The notes: generated by a model not told the origin, from the sequence alone. A stretch of 64,000 bases of DNA from Ifrita kowaldi (GCA_013398055.1 VZRS01014158.1:563488-627487); one strand, 5' to 3'; positions 1 through 15,217 are shown, numbered from the stretch's first letter. Translations and numbers: made by a program.

Positions 1-3000
1 AACCTTTTCCCCTGGTCTTTCCAGTTCAGCCTGCGGATCAGTCCAGCTGAGGTGTTTTGTGGCTGTGGCGGCACAGCCTTTTTCCCTGTCAGCAGTGATG
101 GACTCAGGTGTTTCTGCCCTCTTCGAGTTGTTTGTGCCCTTATGCTTGTGTTGATGCTGAGACTGTTATGTGCATTGGGTGGAGGGGACTTCTGGGGAGG
201 TCCCAAGCTCATCTCTTTCGAGCCAGGTCCCAACACAACTCTGCAAAGAGTTGGGCTGTCTTGGGTATATGCTCGTCCTTCTGCTTCTGTATTTGTGGGG
301 TATCAGATGAAATCTAGGAAGTCAGTTTCCTAATTATTTTTTCAGTCCTCGTCAAAGGTGAATACTCAGACAGTTTTTTGCAATTAGTTATAAAACCTTC
401 CAAAATTTTTTTGAAGTAGATCTTCCATATCGTAATTGGCAAATATATTTTCTCAGTGGAAGTCTGAGGGATATAAAATCCTTTTGGACAGAGCACAAAA
501 ACTTTGAGATATTCAGCTTCCGTAGGGAAGTGGGTGTCTCTGCAGAGGTCAGGAACCCACTTGCATTGAAACACAGGGATCAAGCCCTCTGCTGCCATGG
601 AGCCTATAATGGGAGGGCTCACTCCTTGCAAGAACAGGAGTTTGCACTAGGCAGAGAAATGTGGGCAAAGCAGAGAGGGTGCAAGGCCTGACAGCAGTCA
701 AAAAAGGTGCCAACAGGGACTGCTCTAGTGTTTTTTCAGAAGCTGCAATTATTCCTGCTGTCAGCCAGCAGTACTGGGGCACACGGTAGGTGAGAAATAA
801 TCTCAAGAAAATGGTAACAGGTGAGGTCAGGCAAAGACAGTTGTATCCAAAGGCACACGTGAAGCCCCCTTCCCTGTCTGCAGTGGTCTAGCACTGTTGG
901 CAGAAGACAGGTTCAGCTGCTCAATCCTATGATTCACTGTGTTTTATTTCTCATTTACTAAAGAGTAGAGAGAAGGTAATGATGCATAACAGACTGCTGC
1001 CCCTGGAGCTCTTTCAGGCTGTGAACCACAAAACCCCAGATTCCAACTCTGGGAAATAATCGGCTACGGTACTGTTGGTTCATAGGGACAAGTAAAGTTC
1101 ATGGTGACCTGCTGACGTCTGGATTGTCAGCTGCCCAGTACTGTCTGCTTCTCCCAGTGGCTGTCCCCTGCCACCCCATGCCACCAGCTGAGCTGAGAGC
1201 ACTGAGCTCATCATGCAGTGCTGCAGCAACCCTTCTGGAGAGCCTGATGAGCATTGAGAAGCAAAGCTGAAAAATTATTTGTACTATGTAACAGGACAGA
1301 TTTAACAGGAGAAGAAACACTGAGCCGTGGGGAATGTGCACTGGCATTTACAGTTCCTTCTGCAGATACATCCTGTGTGAAATGTGATTCTCTTCACTGT
1401 TTCCTTGGGTTTGATGAAAAAGATATTTACTGGAACTTTACTTTTTTTCTTAAATGTAATTTGGCTCGCTGGATATACACTGACATGTAGACTAAGGGGA
1501 AAGGAAGATAATTACAAAAGCTTATTAAAATAGCTTCCACACAAACCAGAGATTTACACAGATTTTTTTCTAGAAGAAATTGCTTTGTGCTTGGTTTGGC
1601 TGGTATGATGCACTTAAGTTTTATTTTTAATGTAATTTTTTAGGCTACTTCTGCAAATACGTAGTTGACTCCTAATTTTGATAATCACAGCAATCTGAAT
1701 ATTCACTTTTTTCTGCCCAAGGGGTAAAAATCTACATGTGGCAGAAAATGTATCTGTTAACACAGCCTCTGTAAATCTTTCCTACCAGTCATCACTGAAA
1801 AGGTAATTCTTTTCCAGGAGTAAACCCAAATTCATGAAACCAAAGACATTCACAGACATTGACTCTTTTTTCTCTTAGCTCAATACAATTTGTTTACATA
1901 TTACAGCATCTGCTGCAGGTTATGTAAGACCTGTTGCAAGAACTTGTGATATCTGACGAATAAAGGACAAAGTCTCAGTTTAGTTTTGGATTTTCGGGGT
2001 TTAGTGGATTCTTCTGTAACCCTGTCTCAGGTCTTGCTGCTCTAGATGGTTCAATTGCAAATCATCTGTCTCTCTGATTAGTGGAGAAAATCCTGTCACT
2101 GCATGCCTTGAGGTTGCAACCTTGAAAGTACAAATGTAATCAAAGGACATTCCTTGGGAAAAAGTGCTAAAATTCACATATTAGCAAATTTCTTTTTGGA
2201 TTAGATGAACTGCTAGATTGCATTATCAGAATCAACCTTGCATTTTATGAGTTGGCAGTCACTTAAATTAGAAGAATGATCCTCTGAATCAAAATTCTAT
2301 CCTTAGCTCAATTTTTAATATTCAGACTGCATGGACATCCATTTTGACATCACACAAATTAGTTAGCAATCAGAAAGTTTAATCTTGTTCATTTCCTTCA
2401 GATGAATATTCTCACTGGGGTTAATGAAGTTCTCATAAGAATAATATGAACACGGTTACTTAATTCTTGCCTAGATGATGTTAAATCATTTGATTAAATC
2501 CCTTTTTTCCCCTCAAGGCTACTGACAAGAAAAATTAACCAAGACTCACAAATACCCAGTTATGATCTGGTACAAACTACATACATTCCCAAGGAGAAAA
2601 ATAAATGGAAGTTTCTTTAAACAGAAGTATGCTTTTAATATGAGAGTGAAGACAGAGTAATACTGCTGGATTACCATAATTACCTAGGTGAACTTTCAAA
2701 AAGCCCCAAACCCAAATATGCAGACAAATTACCTTCAGAAATTAATTGGATTCGGCATAAAAATATTTTGCATTTTACTTGCAAATGTACACTTTCCCTG
2801 AGGACAAATGTGTTTGCTCATTTAATTAAATAATGTGTGCTATTACATACTAGAGAATATGCAGAACAGTGGATTAAAGGGCACATGGACACCCAGATTT
2901 TGGCACTTCTTGTCTTCTTAGTTCTAGAACTGGCCATTGAAACACTATGCCCATCACGCGGGTGAAATGCACTTTGGGAATACAGGCAATAGACACTCAA

Positions 3001-5662
3001 TTACTGCTCTTTCTTTTATAGATATAAAATTGAGAGGAGATAAGTGTTTTTAATCAGTAGGAATACATATTGCATACAGAAAACAAGTGCTGATGTCTCC
3101 ACACTGAAGAGCATTTTTAGCAAGGATTATACCTGAGAGCATGGATGTTCGACAATCCCTACAAACAATCACACAGTGATGATTAATAGTTAACAAACAC
3201 CAGGTGAAGTCCTATCCTATACAACCAGCTCTAGATTTTATACACATTAAAATCCATAAAATCCGATATAATGTTGCTTCAGTAAGAGACTGGCATGTGA
3301 GGAAAAAAAATATTAACCTGTCCCATGGACCAAGCTGGGCTATTGCCCAGGCACAGCAATGGAAGGGGAAGAGCTGTTCCATGTGGCTTCTGCTTGAGCT
3401 GTGCAGGCAGCTCAGTAAACATGGGGTAGGGACAGAATCATTTATTTTCACCAAATCACCAATAGCCCTGTCTAGAAAAATAGATTAAGATTATGCAACC
3501 TTTGGTATTTTCTACCTCTTGATTTCTTAATTGGGTAAATATCTATTATACTTTGCTCATTTGCTTAAATAGTATTTCCAGGTTTACTTTGGTGGTTATT
3601 CCTCTCTTTTGAAATAAAAAAATCGAAGAAAAATAAGCCAGTAACAAGAGTTTAAGTCTTTTGGCAGTTTCAAATTAGTTTATTTTTGGAAAAGCATGGC
3701 TTCATTATTCTGAGTCTACATAAAAACCTACCACTTTTTTAGCTCAAACCTTCCAGGACATTTCACCTTCAGTGCCAAAATGGAGGTGTTTCCAAAAAGG
3801 AAAAACTTAGGAGGTTACTGATGTGTGGTAATACAGCAAAAATAGATAAGAAACCGTCACAGTGTTCTAAGTCAATATGTTCCAGCAGCTGCATCATCAT
3901 CCCTGCACTTGGAAAATCGGCACGCCTTCTTTTCCCGGAGTCTCTTAGCTCCCTCCTTTCCTTCCTCAGTCCTTCCTTTCAGCCCAGTTGTGTTTTACCC
4001 TGCAAAAATACATGTTAGCCACAGGACAAGTGAGAGAGTAACATGACTTGGCAGGAAAAGTAAGAGAGATGGATATCTAGAACAAAAATTAAAAATGTGC
4101 AAGAAGAAAATGGTGGAGCAGATTGTGGAAGACAGGCTGCTTGTAAGTACAGGCTGATACCAGGATGAGACTAAAACAGAGTATTTAATGTATCCCTGTA
4201 GTAATTATCAATATTAAGATCACTATATAATGGCTGTTAAAAGCACAAAACTAAGAGAATAAAAATTGATAGAATTCATACAAACCATTATGATGATTGA
4301 AATCCTTATTATCAGTGTTTACTTATGTCTTAGGGTAGAATAATGGACCTTTAATTGCAGGCAAGCAATTTTATGTCAGAAAAAATCAGAACTTGTGCAC
4401 AGTGATAGCATTTATCCAACAATACCCTTGATTTTGGAACTCATTCAACATTCTCTATATTAAGTTTTAATGCAAAACATCTGAAGCACACTGTTAATAA
4501 AGCTGTTAGGTGCAACTCATATAGAATGAAATGTTCCCCATTCTCTTCCCTTTTTTTCCTTTCAACTCACACAGGCCTTATTTTTACAGAACAGCTTCAC
4601 TTTTTTGAACTCCAAACTAAGGGAAAAATGGAGCCAAACAAAATAAAACTCACATGCAACAAGCACAGTTGATTTCTGAGGCTGGAAGGGTGAAATACAT
4701 AATGACTTGTTGTTCCAGGAATGTTATGTTAGGCATGGAGAAATATTGTTTTCCAAAGGAACTACACATATCAAATGGTCTTGAACAGTATATCAAAAGA
4801 CTGATGACTGTATTTTAAAAGCAGGAGATCTTAATAATAGTCTAGAATAGAGTAAGAAGTATTTGTGTTAATTTATTCTAGTTTCAGTGTGTATTAAACA
4901 AAGTGTGACTTGTCCTGAACTTGAGATTCATTGAGAAGTAATTTAAAATGTTATTAAACATGCTAATAGGATAGAAACCCCCTCACCCCTCCTTGTGTCA
5001 ACACTGAGACTCCTGATTGTCTCAGGCAGCCCTAGCCAAAAGTCCATAGCCAGCAAACTCCCCTTCACACACCATCAGAGGCCAAGCTCAAGCTCCTAAT
5101 GTGGTCTGGGCTGCAGCCTGAGGTGTTTTCTTACCATTTAAAGGCAGATTTTTTGGCACTTGCAGTGCACTGGTGCATTCATGGGAGATGTGCTAGCCAC
5201 TAAGCAAGGTGTTGCTGGGCAGATCCAGGCACAGGAAACAAGGCATGCTGCAACTAAGTTAAAATCTCTACCATAATTACTAATATTTGCCTGAGTTAGA
5301 AGATGGAAAACCATAAGGTAAATAACAAGGTTATTGGTGTTACAAAATGAAGGGAGGAGAATTATAGTGATGTTCCAAAAAATACCAATCTGAAGAGAAT
5401 GAAGCAGTTCTTGCTTTCTGTATGAGCATGGGAAATAAGAAGAAAATTAGGCAATATTATCTAGAGAAATTTCTGATGGCTAATATTTTAAAATGTCCAG
5501 AACCACAAACTCAGCTACCAACCCCCTGTCCCAACATACTAAAATCTATGAAGACTTTGCAAATAAATTGCAAAGACTCTGGCAAGAATTTAATACCAAA
5601 GACAGGAACAAGATCTGTCTACTTTTCTCATCTGCCTCGGCTACTTATCTTGCCTTATTATG

Positions 5663-5671
<9 letters not shown>
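1..5671. other. Non-coding AT-rich stretch, nothing recognised
   Basis: I see no repeat family, RNA gene or credible coding exon here. The first 1.3 kb is slightly richer in GC and carries open frames of 60-105 codons on both strands. None shows a domain, and most overlap a frame on the other strand, which is what chance gives. The remainder is AT-rich with homopolymer runs only. It may be intergenic or intronic; the sequence alone does not say which. Confidence 0.6.

Positions 5672-5703
<32 letters not shown>
5672..5703. repeat. (AC)n microsatellite
   Basis: A pure run of sixteen AC/CA units follows a short imperfect TACATACA lead-in and ends at CACGTG. It is a dinucleotide microsatellite and probably length-polymorphic. 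Histidine/threonine-rich translations across it come from the repeat and not from a gene. Confidence 0.95.
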
Positions 5704-5706
<3 letters not shown>

Positions 5707-8404
5707 TTATTCTAAACATTCAAATGCCAATAGTAGTATCACCATAGTTCATGCTTTAGCTTTTATTAAGCTAATTTTATTAGCTCTAATTTAAACAGAG
5801 TACTGCAAAATCACAGCAAGAGCTAAATTTGAATTTGGATGTATTTAGGGATAATGCAGTTCTAAATATTTCAAGTTAGAAGCATGTACTCATAAAGTAA
5901 AATGGAGTCTACTCAGGATTTCATGGTTAAAAGTGAAATTATTTGTCTGGCTTTGCATTTAATTGGACTAATTAGTGGCTGGACTCAGCATAGTTGTTCT
6001 GTTTCCTAGGAAAGGACTCAATGTACCATATTTTACATGAACTATATTATCTGGTATATCTTTTACAATAAATTATGAGGGAAAATTTGCAAGATGAAGA
6101 GACAATCTTATTTTATGCAACCTGTTTCACAAGCCTCTCTGAAACTAAGATGTTTAAATGAGCAGAACAATCTTGCTTGTTTTGCTCATAGAACTTTTAT
6201 ACAATCCATTTATGGCTGATATTTCTTGAGTTTATCTAGCCTTATATTCCTGATCTCTCTTTAAAGATTATTTTATAATTTAAACTGAAATGCATACATC
6301 AATATACACACAAAATTCTCTTAACAGAATTCTAAGGCTGTGAGTTCAAGCACTCAAAGGATATAGAAATGAAAGAATCAAAAATGCCAGTGAATTCTTA
6401 GGTCATATCCCTTTTATAAATATGCATAACATTTGATGATCCTCTATTCGCTGTTGCTGTTCCCATTAAGAATTTTTCTAGAAGTCTTTGGCCAGCTATG
6501 GAAGTAGTTCCCCCAGTTCAACAAGCCCACTGCTAAAGTTCTAGGTTTTATTTCAAAACTTGAAGGGATTTATCGGGTCGTATTTTTTCTTAATATTGAT
6601 CATTCTTTAGCAGCTGAAGCATGAAAGTTATGTATAAGGCATATAAAGTGTTTATCTTAGCTTGTTATCTGCCATAAAAAAATCTAGCCCAAATAAAACT
6701 GGACAAAGTTATAAGTAACTTACATCACAGGTCAGTAACGGGAAGTATTGGACAGTCTAATCTTAGTGCAGGCTGGGACTGATTAGGTCTGCCTGAGCTG
6801 CAATCCATAAGGAATGTAAAAAAAATAAAGAACATAAATTCATTATTGGTTTGGTAGGCTTTACTTTATTTTTATTTTTTTTTTTCGAAACGCAGTTTTC
6901 AATAGCCTGGAAGGTCTGTATTCTTTCTTGTCATAGACAGCTCTGGAAATCCGACACACAGGATAAAATATTGGATACAGACACGTGAGTGGCATTTTAG
7001 CTGTTTTCACTTCTCTGAAGTAGCCTATTGTTCTTAAGGAAGTTATAACCCTTTCTGAGCCCACAGACAAATCAATTTAAATCCAGCATGGTTGGAATGT
7101 GCTGTATATGAGATGAGCTGAAGCTAAAAATGGATTGAGGTCCAGTTTGAGCCTAGAAGTACCCAGAAAATTGCAGTATTTATTTAGAAAATTTCAAAAG
7201 AAAAATATTACAACTTTTTATTTTCAACAATTACATGGTTTCAAAATTGACCACAATGTTACAGCAATATCAAGGAAGGGTTAAATAAGCTCAGAATGAA
7301 ATGATAGAGCACAAGTCAAGCATCATGTCTGGCTAAATTGCCACAGACTGCACCATGTGATTATGCAGAAAGCACTAAAATGCTGGAGTCTCTATCTACA
7401 ATGTAGGGAAAAAAGGGATTTATCTAGTGATAATTTGAAACTGTTCTTTGTTATGATTTCTCTGAGTTGAGAATAGTACAATACTTCATTGCAATTGATC
7501 TGCTTTGGTTTGCTAGAGAGCATAATGCCACCAGATTCAGAAGAAAAGGAGATGACCTCATGAACTTGAATACCTGCCCTACCTTGTGGCTGTCATTAAC
7601 TCATAGTTGTTAACCAAAGGGATCATAAAACTTTTGTTGCAATTAATGACTGATAGCAAATTTTAAAATCCAGAGACATATCTGTTAAATTAATCAGCAA
7701 CTGTTACCATGTTTATTCAGGCTTTATTTATTGTGAAATATGAGATGACACATTTTACTTGTCACTGTGGAAATATTTATATCCTGAGTGGGAAGAAAAT
7801 AAAATACCTAAAACATAGTTAAATCATGATTATTACTAATTATTGAATAAAAGAAACCTTTTTGATTTTGAAGCTGAAAAAGCCAATTCAGATACTGAGT
7901 TTGAAAAAAAAAATTAAAGATTTGTTTTATAGTAAAGCATTACATTATAAGTTGCATGAGAAAAGGAAATTATCTAAAACCTGAGTCTACGTGTGCAAAA
8001 TGTTACCCAGTGTATATTGATTTCTTTGTGGAACTATTCAAACACTCTTTTGTTTGCAATGTATTTGGTGAAATTAGTTTATTTGCAGTTTCTGAGTTTT
8101 CTATAGCTTACTATGTTTCTTGTTTAAAAATTATTTTGTCACCATTGATTTCTGATTTTATCAGTGGTTACTTGAAAAACTGCATTTTGATGACATTTAA
8201 AATTGCAGAAAAGTAGATCAATTGAAGTAACTTCAAAGAGATTTCAGCTAGGTATAACCAGATTTCTAATGCTGATTAAAGCATTGAAACTTAAAAAGTG
8301 TTTTCAGATAAAACAATTAATTTCATTTAATTAAAAAATATATTTTTTATTCTTTAACATAAAAGTTGTCCAAAAATTTCTGCATATAGCTGTTGCTTTG
8401 AATA
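5704..8404. other. Non-coding AT-rich stretch, nothing recognised
   Basis: No transposon, RNA gene or credible exon was recognised. The longest frames are 69 codons on the minus strand near 6861-7070 and 86 codons on the plus strand near 7956-8216. Neither has a recognisable domain. A T-rich run at about 6869-6885 is the only simple-sequence feature. Confidence 0.6.
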
Positions 8405-8500
8405 AATCACAGAATCACAGAATTGCAGATTCATAGAATCATAGAGTGGTTTGGCTTGGAAGGGACTTTTAGAGGACCTTAAATTTTAGCCACCTGATTT
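8405..8500 (-). mobile_element. CR1 LINE 3' end, truncated
   Basis: The left edge carries several octamer units of the CR1 tail (AATCACAG, AATCATAG), followed by the hallmark GTGGTTTGGCTTGGAAGGGA. Read on the plus strand, this order means the element lies on the minus strand with its 3' end at the left. Only about 95 bp remain before similarity to CR1 fades, consistent with the 5' truncation typical of CR1 copies. The inner sequence is diverged, so the copy is not recent. The right edge is approximate. Confidence 0.85.
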
Positions 8501-11500
8501 TGTTGCAGAAGGAAATAACACTGGGTGGGAAAACGCAAGCTATCAATTTCACAGTAGATAAGATAGCATAGACAGCATTTCAAGATGCAATATTTTTATG
8601 TGCCAGAAAAACACAAATATGAAGGTCTCATGAAAATCAATATGGAGAGCTGGTAACCCAATTCCTCAGGGAGTGAATAGCTGTGACTTAACTGCAGCAA
8701 ATTCTTAGTGCATGTTATAAACCCATTTATTTCAAAATTATATAAAAGAGAAATTTGCATATTTTGGTACCTGAGTAATAGATGAATACTTTCAGGTTTC
8801 AAAGTGCCAGGTTTGAGGGTTTGAAACCTTTTCTGCTGAGGAAATGTAAAGTGTGTTGTTCTTTTAAAATTTGTTCATTAGCATATGCGTGGATGAGCAT
8901 TAGTTTTCTTTTCTTTCATCCCTTAGACTACTGTGCGTTGATGTAAGGTGTGTAGGTATCAGGATGACCACACAAAGAGGAAGAAGGAGCTTTAGCAAAT
9001 AGGGATACATATTGCCACTGAGGGGTTATACATTTTCTTGCATTTAAGTACTTGAAATTCCTTAACAGCTCAATCCTGCTTTGTAATCAGTTAGTGTTTA
9101 AAAGACAAATATTATTTTAGTCATCTGTTAAACTCCATCACTCATCCTTCATTTCTATTCAATTCAAGGTTAATCTAAGTTTCTTGATGTGTCAAGGAAC
9201 AAAACAGGGCTGACTTGTTTCTTAGAAGAATTGAGGGCCTTAGAGAGTAAAACAGAAAAGCAAATGCCCAGAAATTCTTTCATTCAAATTCCACTCCTAT
9301 GAATCATCTCTCCCTCTCTGTATGTGTGTGTGATATGTGTATGAGAGGAGAGAGCAAGTGAAAATGCCCATTATTACTTTGACTGCCATCTACTCATGCA
9401 ATTTGGCAGCACCTTGGAGTCATGAAGTAGAAAGTGTGAAATATGTGTTTAAAGATTCGGGTTCTTTCTGTTTTTAAATTGTAACAGGTATTTCAAATTT
9501 GCTATTTGTATTCCTCAGAAAGATGCTTACTTTTTGGTGAAGGTGTGTCTCAGTCTTTAGCTACTTAAATCTTTGGTGGCTCAAACATATTCTTAAAATT
9601 GCAGAATTTGCAGTGGAGAAGAAAATAAATCAGTAAGTATGTTTAGCCCTCCTTTGTTTATTTAAATGATACATTTTTCAAATTTCTATGTTATGAAGTC
9701 AATAACTCTTTGCTGTCAGAGCAATGTATGAGTGGATGTCTAAATTGTCCTTTTCAGGCAGCTGTCCCCTTGCTCTGCTCATGCCATGAGTCCAGCAGGA
9801 GCTGTGTGGCCCAAGCTAATAGACTGTCAAGCCTGACCATGAATTGCACCCACACAGCTTTCATTTTGTTCAAAGCATATGAAGAATAAGCTGAGGCCTG
9901 CCTCCAGAAGACCTTGGAAATATAGCTGAGCATATTATCTTGAGTCTGTCTGTGTGTTAAGTAACTAATTGAACAAATAGTACAGTATCATGTTGCCACT
10001 TAGAGACAGTTTTGAAATGCTGTAGTCTCTCTACATAAATGCTGAGGGGGAAGGAGTCAGGCCTAGATTACCCTGCCTTGAAGTCTACTTAGAAATGTTT
10101 AAGCTTGATGACAATTTTTGGAAAACCTTGGCTATCCATAAATTTGCAGAAGAAATCAAGTGTAGAGGATCTCTGTGTAATCATATTTGGCTATTAGATA
10201 TGGGCTGGACGCTGAGAGCTTCTCCTTTTCCTGGTCTCTCACTTGTCTTCTTGAGTGGAACCATATTGCTAGTTAGGCTCATAGGCTTCCCAGAAATCAG
10301 GGTGGAAGGCAAGGATGCACAGGAGAACTTCCCTGCTGCGGAGGACAGAGAACCTACCTTGATTCAAGCTTCCCTTCCCATGACTTATTCTTTTATTTTA
10401 ACTGATGATAGTTTAATGCAGAATGCAGAAATGGTGCTGGAAGTTAGAACAGGAATTCGAAGTCTGCTTCCGTCATAATTAACTGCTGAACTACACAATC
10501 GTGTATCCTTTGGCCCCTTGTTTGCCATGGTAAATCACAGGTTTAGAGACAGGCATCAGCTCCTCACATGTCTCTAATGCTTAGCTAAATATCACCTCGC
10601 CCCTGCGTCAAGCAGTCCTGTATCACCCAGATACTGAAACATGCTTCTATCTTATGCACACATTTAAGAGGATAATTTAACATACTTTTGCAAACAAACA
10701 CTAGACCAAGAAAAGCTCTTTAATCTTGGGAGCTCAGGTAGAAAATTAATTTCGGATGTGCCTGGTTTATTCCACAATGGCTTGTTTCCTTGATCTCGGA
10801 AGACACTGAACATAGACTTCTGTGCCTTCGCATATGCAGTCTCATCCAGCTTTCTTACACAGGAGCAGTTATACTTCCAGAGGAGCAAAGTAGACATGCA
10901 GTGATATCAGTTTGTTTAATAAAAACCTTCTGGGTAACCCATGTTAAAAGTGAGTTTGGTGTAAATAGTTTGAGTCAACCTGGATGTCCAGTGTTCCTAT
11001 CATGTTTTTATACTAAAACCATTCCAACGCCCCTAGTTTAAACTGTCAGATAATATTCAGCACTTGGTATTTTTCCTCCAAAATGTTGTTACACTACTCC
11101 AATAGTGAGGCAAAAGGTGTTAGTTTAAAAAGCTCAAAAGCAGCCAGAAAGAGGACAGGTTCATATTCAGGAGCAGCTACTGCAGTGGGGAGGCAGCTCT
11201 TTGCTGCAGAAGGCAGCTCCCCATCCACGCTGCCCAGCACAGCTCTGGGCTCTGCCTTGCTGGGAGGGCATGTCTTGGCTCTCTGTAGGTGCAATTGGTG
11301 ATCCTACTCTTGCTTGTAATTATTGCAAGATGCATCTGTTAAAGACCAAGGTATTTTGAAACACTTCTGTAACACCAGTGATACTATCAGAGATAATAGA
11401 TTCCCTTTTCTTTTTAGACATCTTTACAAACCATTTTTTAAAAACACTAAAAACATTGGATTGCTGAGACAATTGGAAAATAAGCTATTTTTTTAGATAA

Positions 11501-14500
11501 AGGAAATATCACATGCAGCCAGCAGGCAGATAGCAGGAAACTTGGACCCTGATGTAAATTTTGAAGTTAAGAAACAGAGTTGCTAGGTGGAGATTCAGTT
11601 TCTCCCTTTTAGGGTTCAGCTACAATAGAAGGATAGTATTTTACAAAATGGAAGGATCTCATCTGTATTGTGACGGCCCCACAGGCATCACTTCCTTTGC
11701 CCAAATGTGGGGAAGAGGTGGAAACTCGTAAGTGGAATAGAAGCTTTTGTGAAGGGTGAGCAGGTGCTGCTGGTGAACAAAATGAAGATGGAGGATGGCA
11801 GTCAGAGATGTTGCAAAACAAGGGAAAAGGAATCAGGAGTTTCACATTAGAAATAGTGTTCATTTAGCACAAAGACAGCTTTGCATCTGACCACAACATA
11901 TTCTGCATGCTTGATGCAGAAATAGACATGTTTACATTGCTTAATTGAAAAAAGGTTTTGGCACATGTTTGTCATGCGAACTGCAGGTCTTGAAAATCTT
12001 TGGAATTTGGTACAACTCTAACAAGTGTTTCCACACATTTAAGTAGTCTGTTTTAAAGGCAAAACCAATCCTGGTATTCCTTTGCCACTGGCTTCAGTAC
12101 ATGGCCATGTTGGAGAGGCTATGCACACGCCATGTAGAGAAACTGCTAGTGCCTGGCAAAAGCAGATTGGCATAAAGAAGTGTGATCTGGCAAGGAGCAG
12201 ATCCTTTGCTAATGAATCAGCACAAGCAGTTCGGTTTGGACAGAAACAAATTATAAAATGCCAGCTCAGCAGGAGCACTTCCTCGAATACATCAAAGCTG
12301 TTCCTTTCTACATGGCACAGCTGCATTCTTTCCAAGAATTTCTAGGCCAGCATTCTTGCTTTTCAGAGTTTTTAAAAGCATACAACCCCCACCCTGCCCA
12401 GAATGTCCACAAACAAATAAAAAAGGATGTAAAAATTAGAAGCATCAAAATATTAAAATCATCAATCATGCAAAGCATGAGCATAGCTGGTTACAGTCCC
12501 CCCTTGCTTATATGATGTTTATATTTAAAATAAAAATGTTGCTTTTTTTCTGGAGAAGTAGATATGTTGAACATTCTTGTTTTCTTTATGTGGGTATTTA
12601 ATTTTTTAAAAATCATTTTTAATTTCCTCTACAATTAAGAACTAAAGTACTGCTTATGTTTTTGGCGTAGAACTGGATTTCGGCTGCATCAGTAACTGTG
12701 GGATAGTTTTGCCTATTTCAGCAGATTGTGATGGAACAACTAGAAGTAATATCAGAAGTAACACAATAGCTGAGTTATCTTACAGCATTTCTGAGGCTAT
12801 GGACAGATTCTATAAAAGAATAGGAAAACAGCAGTGTGTTACTAATTATAATAGTGTGGTTGTGGTGTTGTGGTTGTCCCGAGGCAGCGAAGCTGCAGTG
12901 AGTTGAAACCTGTGAGTCCATCTCCACCTTTGTGGGGACAGCCACAGCATACACTCAGGGACATGGGGCACTAAGCATGTGCACCAGCCCCACAGCCTCA
13001 GCTGGGTGCTGGGCAGGAGCAGCGGAGTGCTCTCAGCCACAGGGTATTCCCAGCTGGGACAGTGGGTAGCAGGGATCTGGAGGTAACACTGCTCCCATAG
13101 GTCTTCCCAGTTTGTTTCATACTGTTAAGTCAAATGCTGGCACTGCCTACCCGTCATGAAAAAGGCAGGGGTATTGTGCTGTGATGGAAATACCAGGCTT
13201 GTGGGAACGGCTCACAGGCTGCTTGTGTTGGTGCAGAAGGAGGAGATGACAGAGCTGAGCAGCATTTCTGGCCAAGCCAGGCTGGCTTTCCATCTTGATT
13301 TCTCAGCAGTTTTGTCCCTATGTCTTAACTTCAGCAGAATTTAGGTGGATGGGATTAGACTCGGGCATTGTATGGGTTAGTGATCTTTTGCAAAGTATAT
13401 TTTTTATAATAACCAGAAGTATGTGTTTGTAAGAAGTAGGACAGGAAACTTGTACGTGTCAACAACTGGGATGAGGTAGATACACCTGATAAGGTAAGCA
13501 GTGTACCATGGTTTTCTGGTTTTGCTGTTGATGTGTAACAGTACAAGGAAAATGGTCTCACGAGAGACAGGGGAGGGGGATGCCATACTCAAGGCCCCTG
13601 CGGAGAGCTCGGTGGAAAAGGAGAGGCTCTTTGGCATGTTTCATGAGTGTTCAAGCATCCAAGTCTGCAGCTATTGCTGTAGACTGCCTCTGAGGTCTGC
13701 TGCCAGATCACCGCCTGTGGCTTTGGATCGAATATTACAGAGGACACATCACTCCTGTGTGAAAGAGGAATATTTTCTTGGGAACCACCCGGCTCTTGCT
13801 GTTTCTGGGTAAGCAAAGCAAGCCATTTCTGAGATGTGAAGGACTTGTCCTGGTGTCACAACTGGATATGCTAATAGCATCTCTTGCTGTGCCAGAAAGA
13901 ACCAAAATATGGTCCTAGAATATATATAAACACACGGAGTAAAACAGAATAGCAGGATGGCAGCTGTGAGAAAGAGAGTTCTGTGAGGTTCTGAGAAGAG
14001 GACGCACAAAGAAAGGAATTTTTTTTAAGGTTATACCATAAAATATACAGCAGTTGGGCAGAGGTGCAGCTTCAGAGCAAGACTGAATTAGAGGCATTAA
14101 AGAACAGAGAATTCAGCAGGAAATTAAGTAAATACTAAGCACATAAAAATGCACAGGGTAGAAACAACATTGAAAATACCCTCTTCCTGGGTATGCCCAT
14201 GATTTTCTACCAGACTAGTTCAGCACCTACATCTTTTTTAAGAGCATTTAGGGTCCAAAAATGAAGAGACCCTCCATGAAGTAACTTCTTGAACTTACCT
14301 TGCTTGACAAAACCAAGCTTCCTTCAAATTCAACTAAGTCCAAGTATTGAGGGAGATAGATGGTCATTGGTTTTTGCTATAATGACTTCACAAGAAGTGA
14401 GAAGTTCAAGTTCAGATCCCTACTTAGCCAGCTCTCTATTGAGCTGTGGTAAGTTCAAATCTCAATCCCTTGCTGCCCAAAGGTTCTTCTGAAGTTTGGG

Positions 14501-15217
14501 TATAAATCATAGCAAAAGGAGTAGAAGGCAGGGAGGATCTTGAAGCAAAGTTTGCTTTTTTATGAGTCCAGGAGGAGAGGGATAAGATATGTGTCCAGGG
14601 TCACAAGGGACCTGGAGGCTCTATCCCAAGTGTTTGACTTGGAATTACTGCAAAATCACTGTTTAGAGCTGGAGCTGTAACATTCACACTCTCATTTTCT
14701 TACAATAGGCATTTAGAGTAAATCTGATTTCAGTCTTTCAATGCATTAATTTTCCAAATACAAAGATGGGGGCAATAATAGCTCCCTTCTCACAGCCAGT
14801 ATGTGCAACTAAATTCTTGAATATGTATGAGGCTCTCCGATACTATTCTGAATTTTTCCTTATGGTCAACTGAGATTAAAAGAGTCTATCTCTCTTTAAA
14901 TAAGGCTTTGAATCAGTGGGCAGCTAGTAAGAAAAATGCAAAATATTAAAGAACCGCTCATGGTTTTGCAGCAATCTGTTATTAAAACAAAGTGTAAGTG
15001 ATAATACTGTGACAAAGAGTGTGAAATTAGAAAAGTCTTTACTAGATAGAACACACAATTCTTTTTAGCACTTTATCTCTCTGAATGGTTGAATGAGCTA
15101 AATTCTACTTTTCTGAGAGGACTGCCTAAAGAACCCTGTGCTAGAATATGTTCCACTGCTGATAATTGAAACAAGTCAAACGTCCTGAAAATCCAAAAAT
15201 GTCTGTGTTCTTATCCA
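8501..15217. other. Non-coding stretch, nothing recognised
   Basis: This 6.7-kb stretch has no element that I can name. It contains a 127-codon plus-strand frame at 10095-10478 without a recognisable domain, and overlapping two-strand frames at 12.0-12.5 kb and 13.4-14.1 kb that look like chance. A short AATTTGCAG...ATCAGTAAGTATG segment near 9602-9640 resembles a 28-nt microexon but has no other support. Occasional GT-rich runs (near 9320-9345) are too short to call as microsatellites. Confidence 0.55.

Noticed and set aside
12258..12515. 85-codon plus-strand frame with a fairly protein-like translation
   Set aside because: No known family, an in-frame stop lies just upstream, and there is no acceptor or poly(A) structure nearby.
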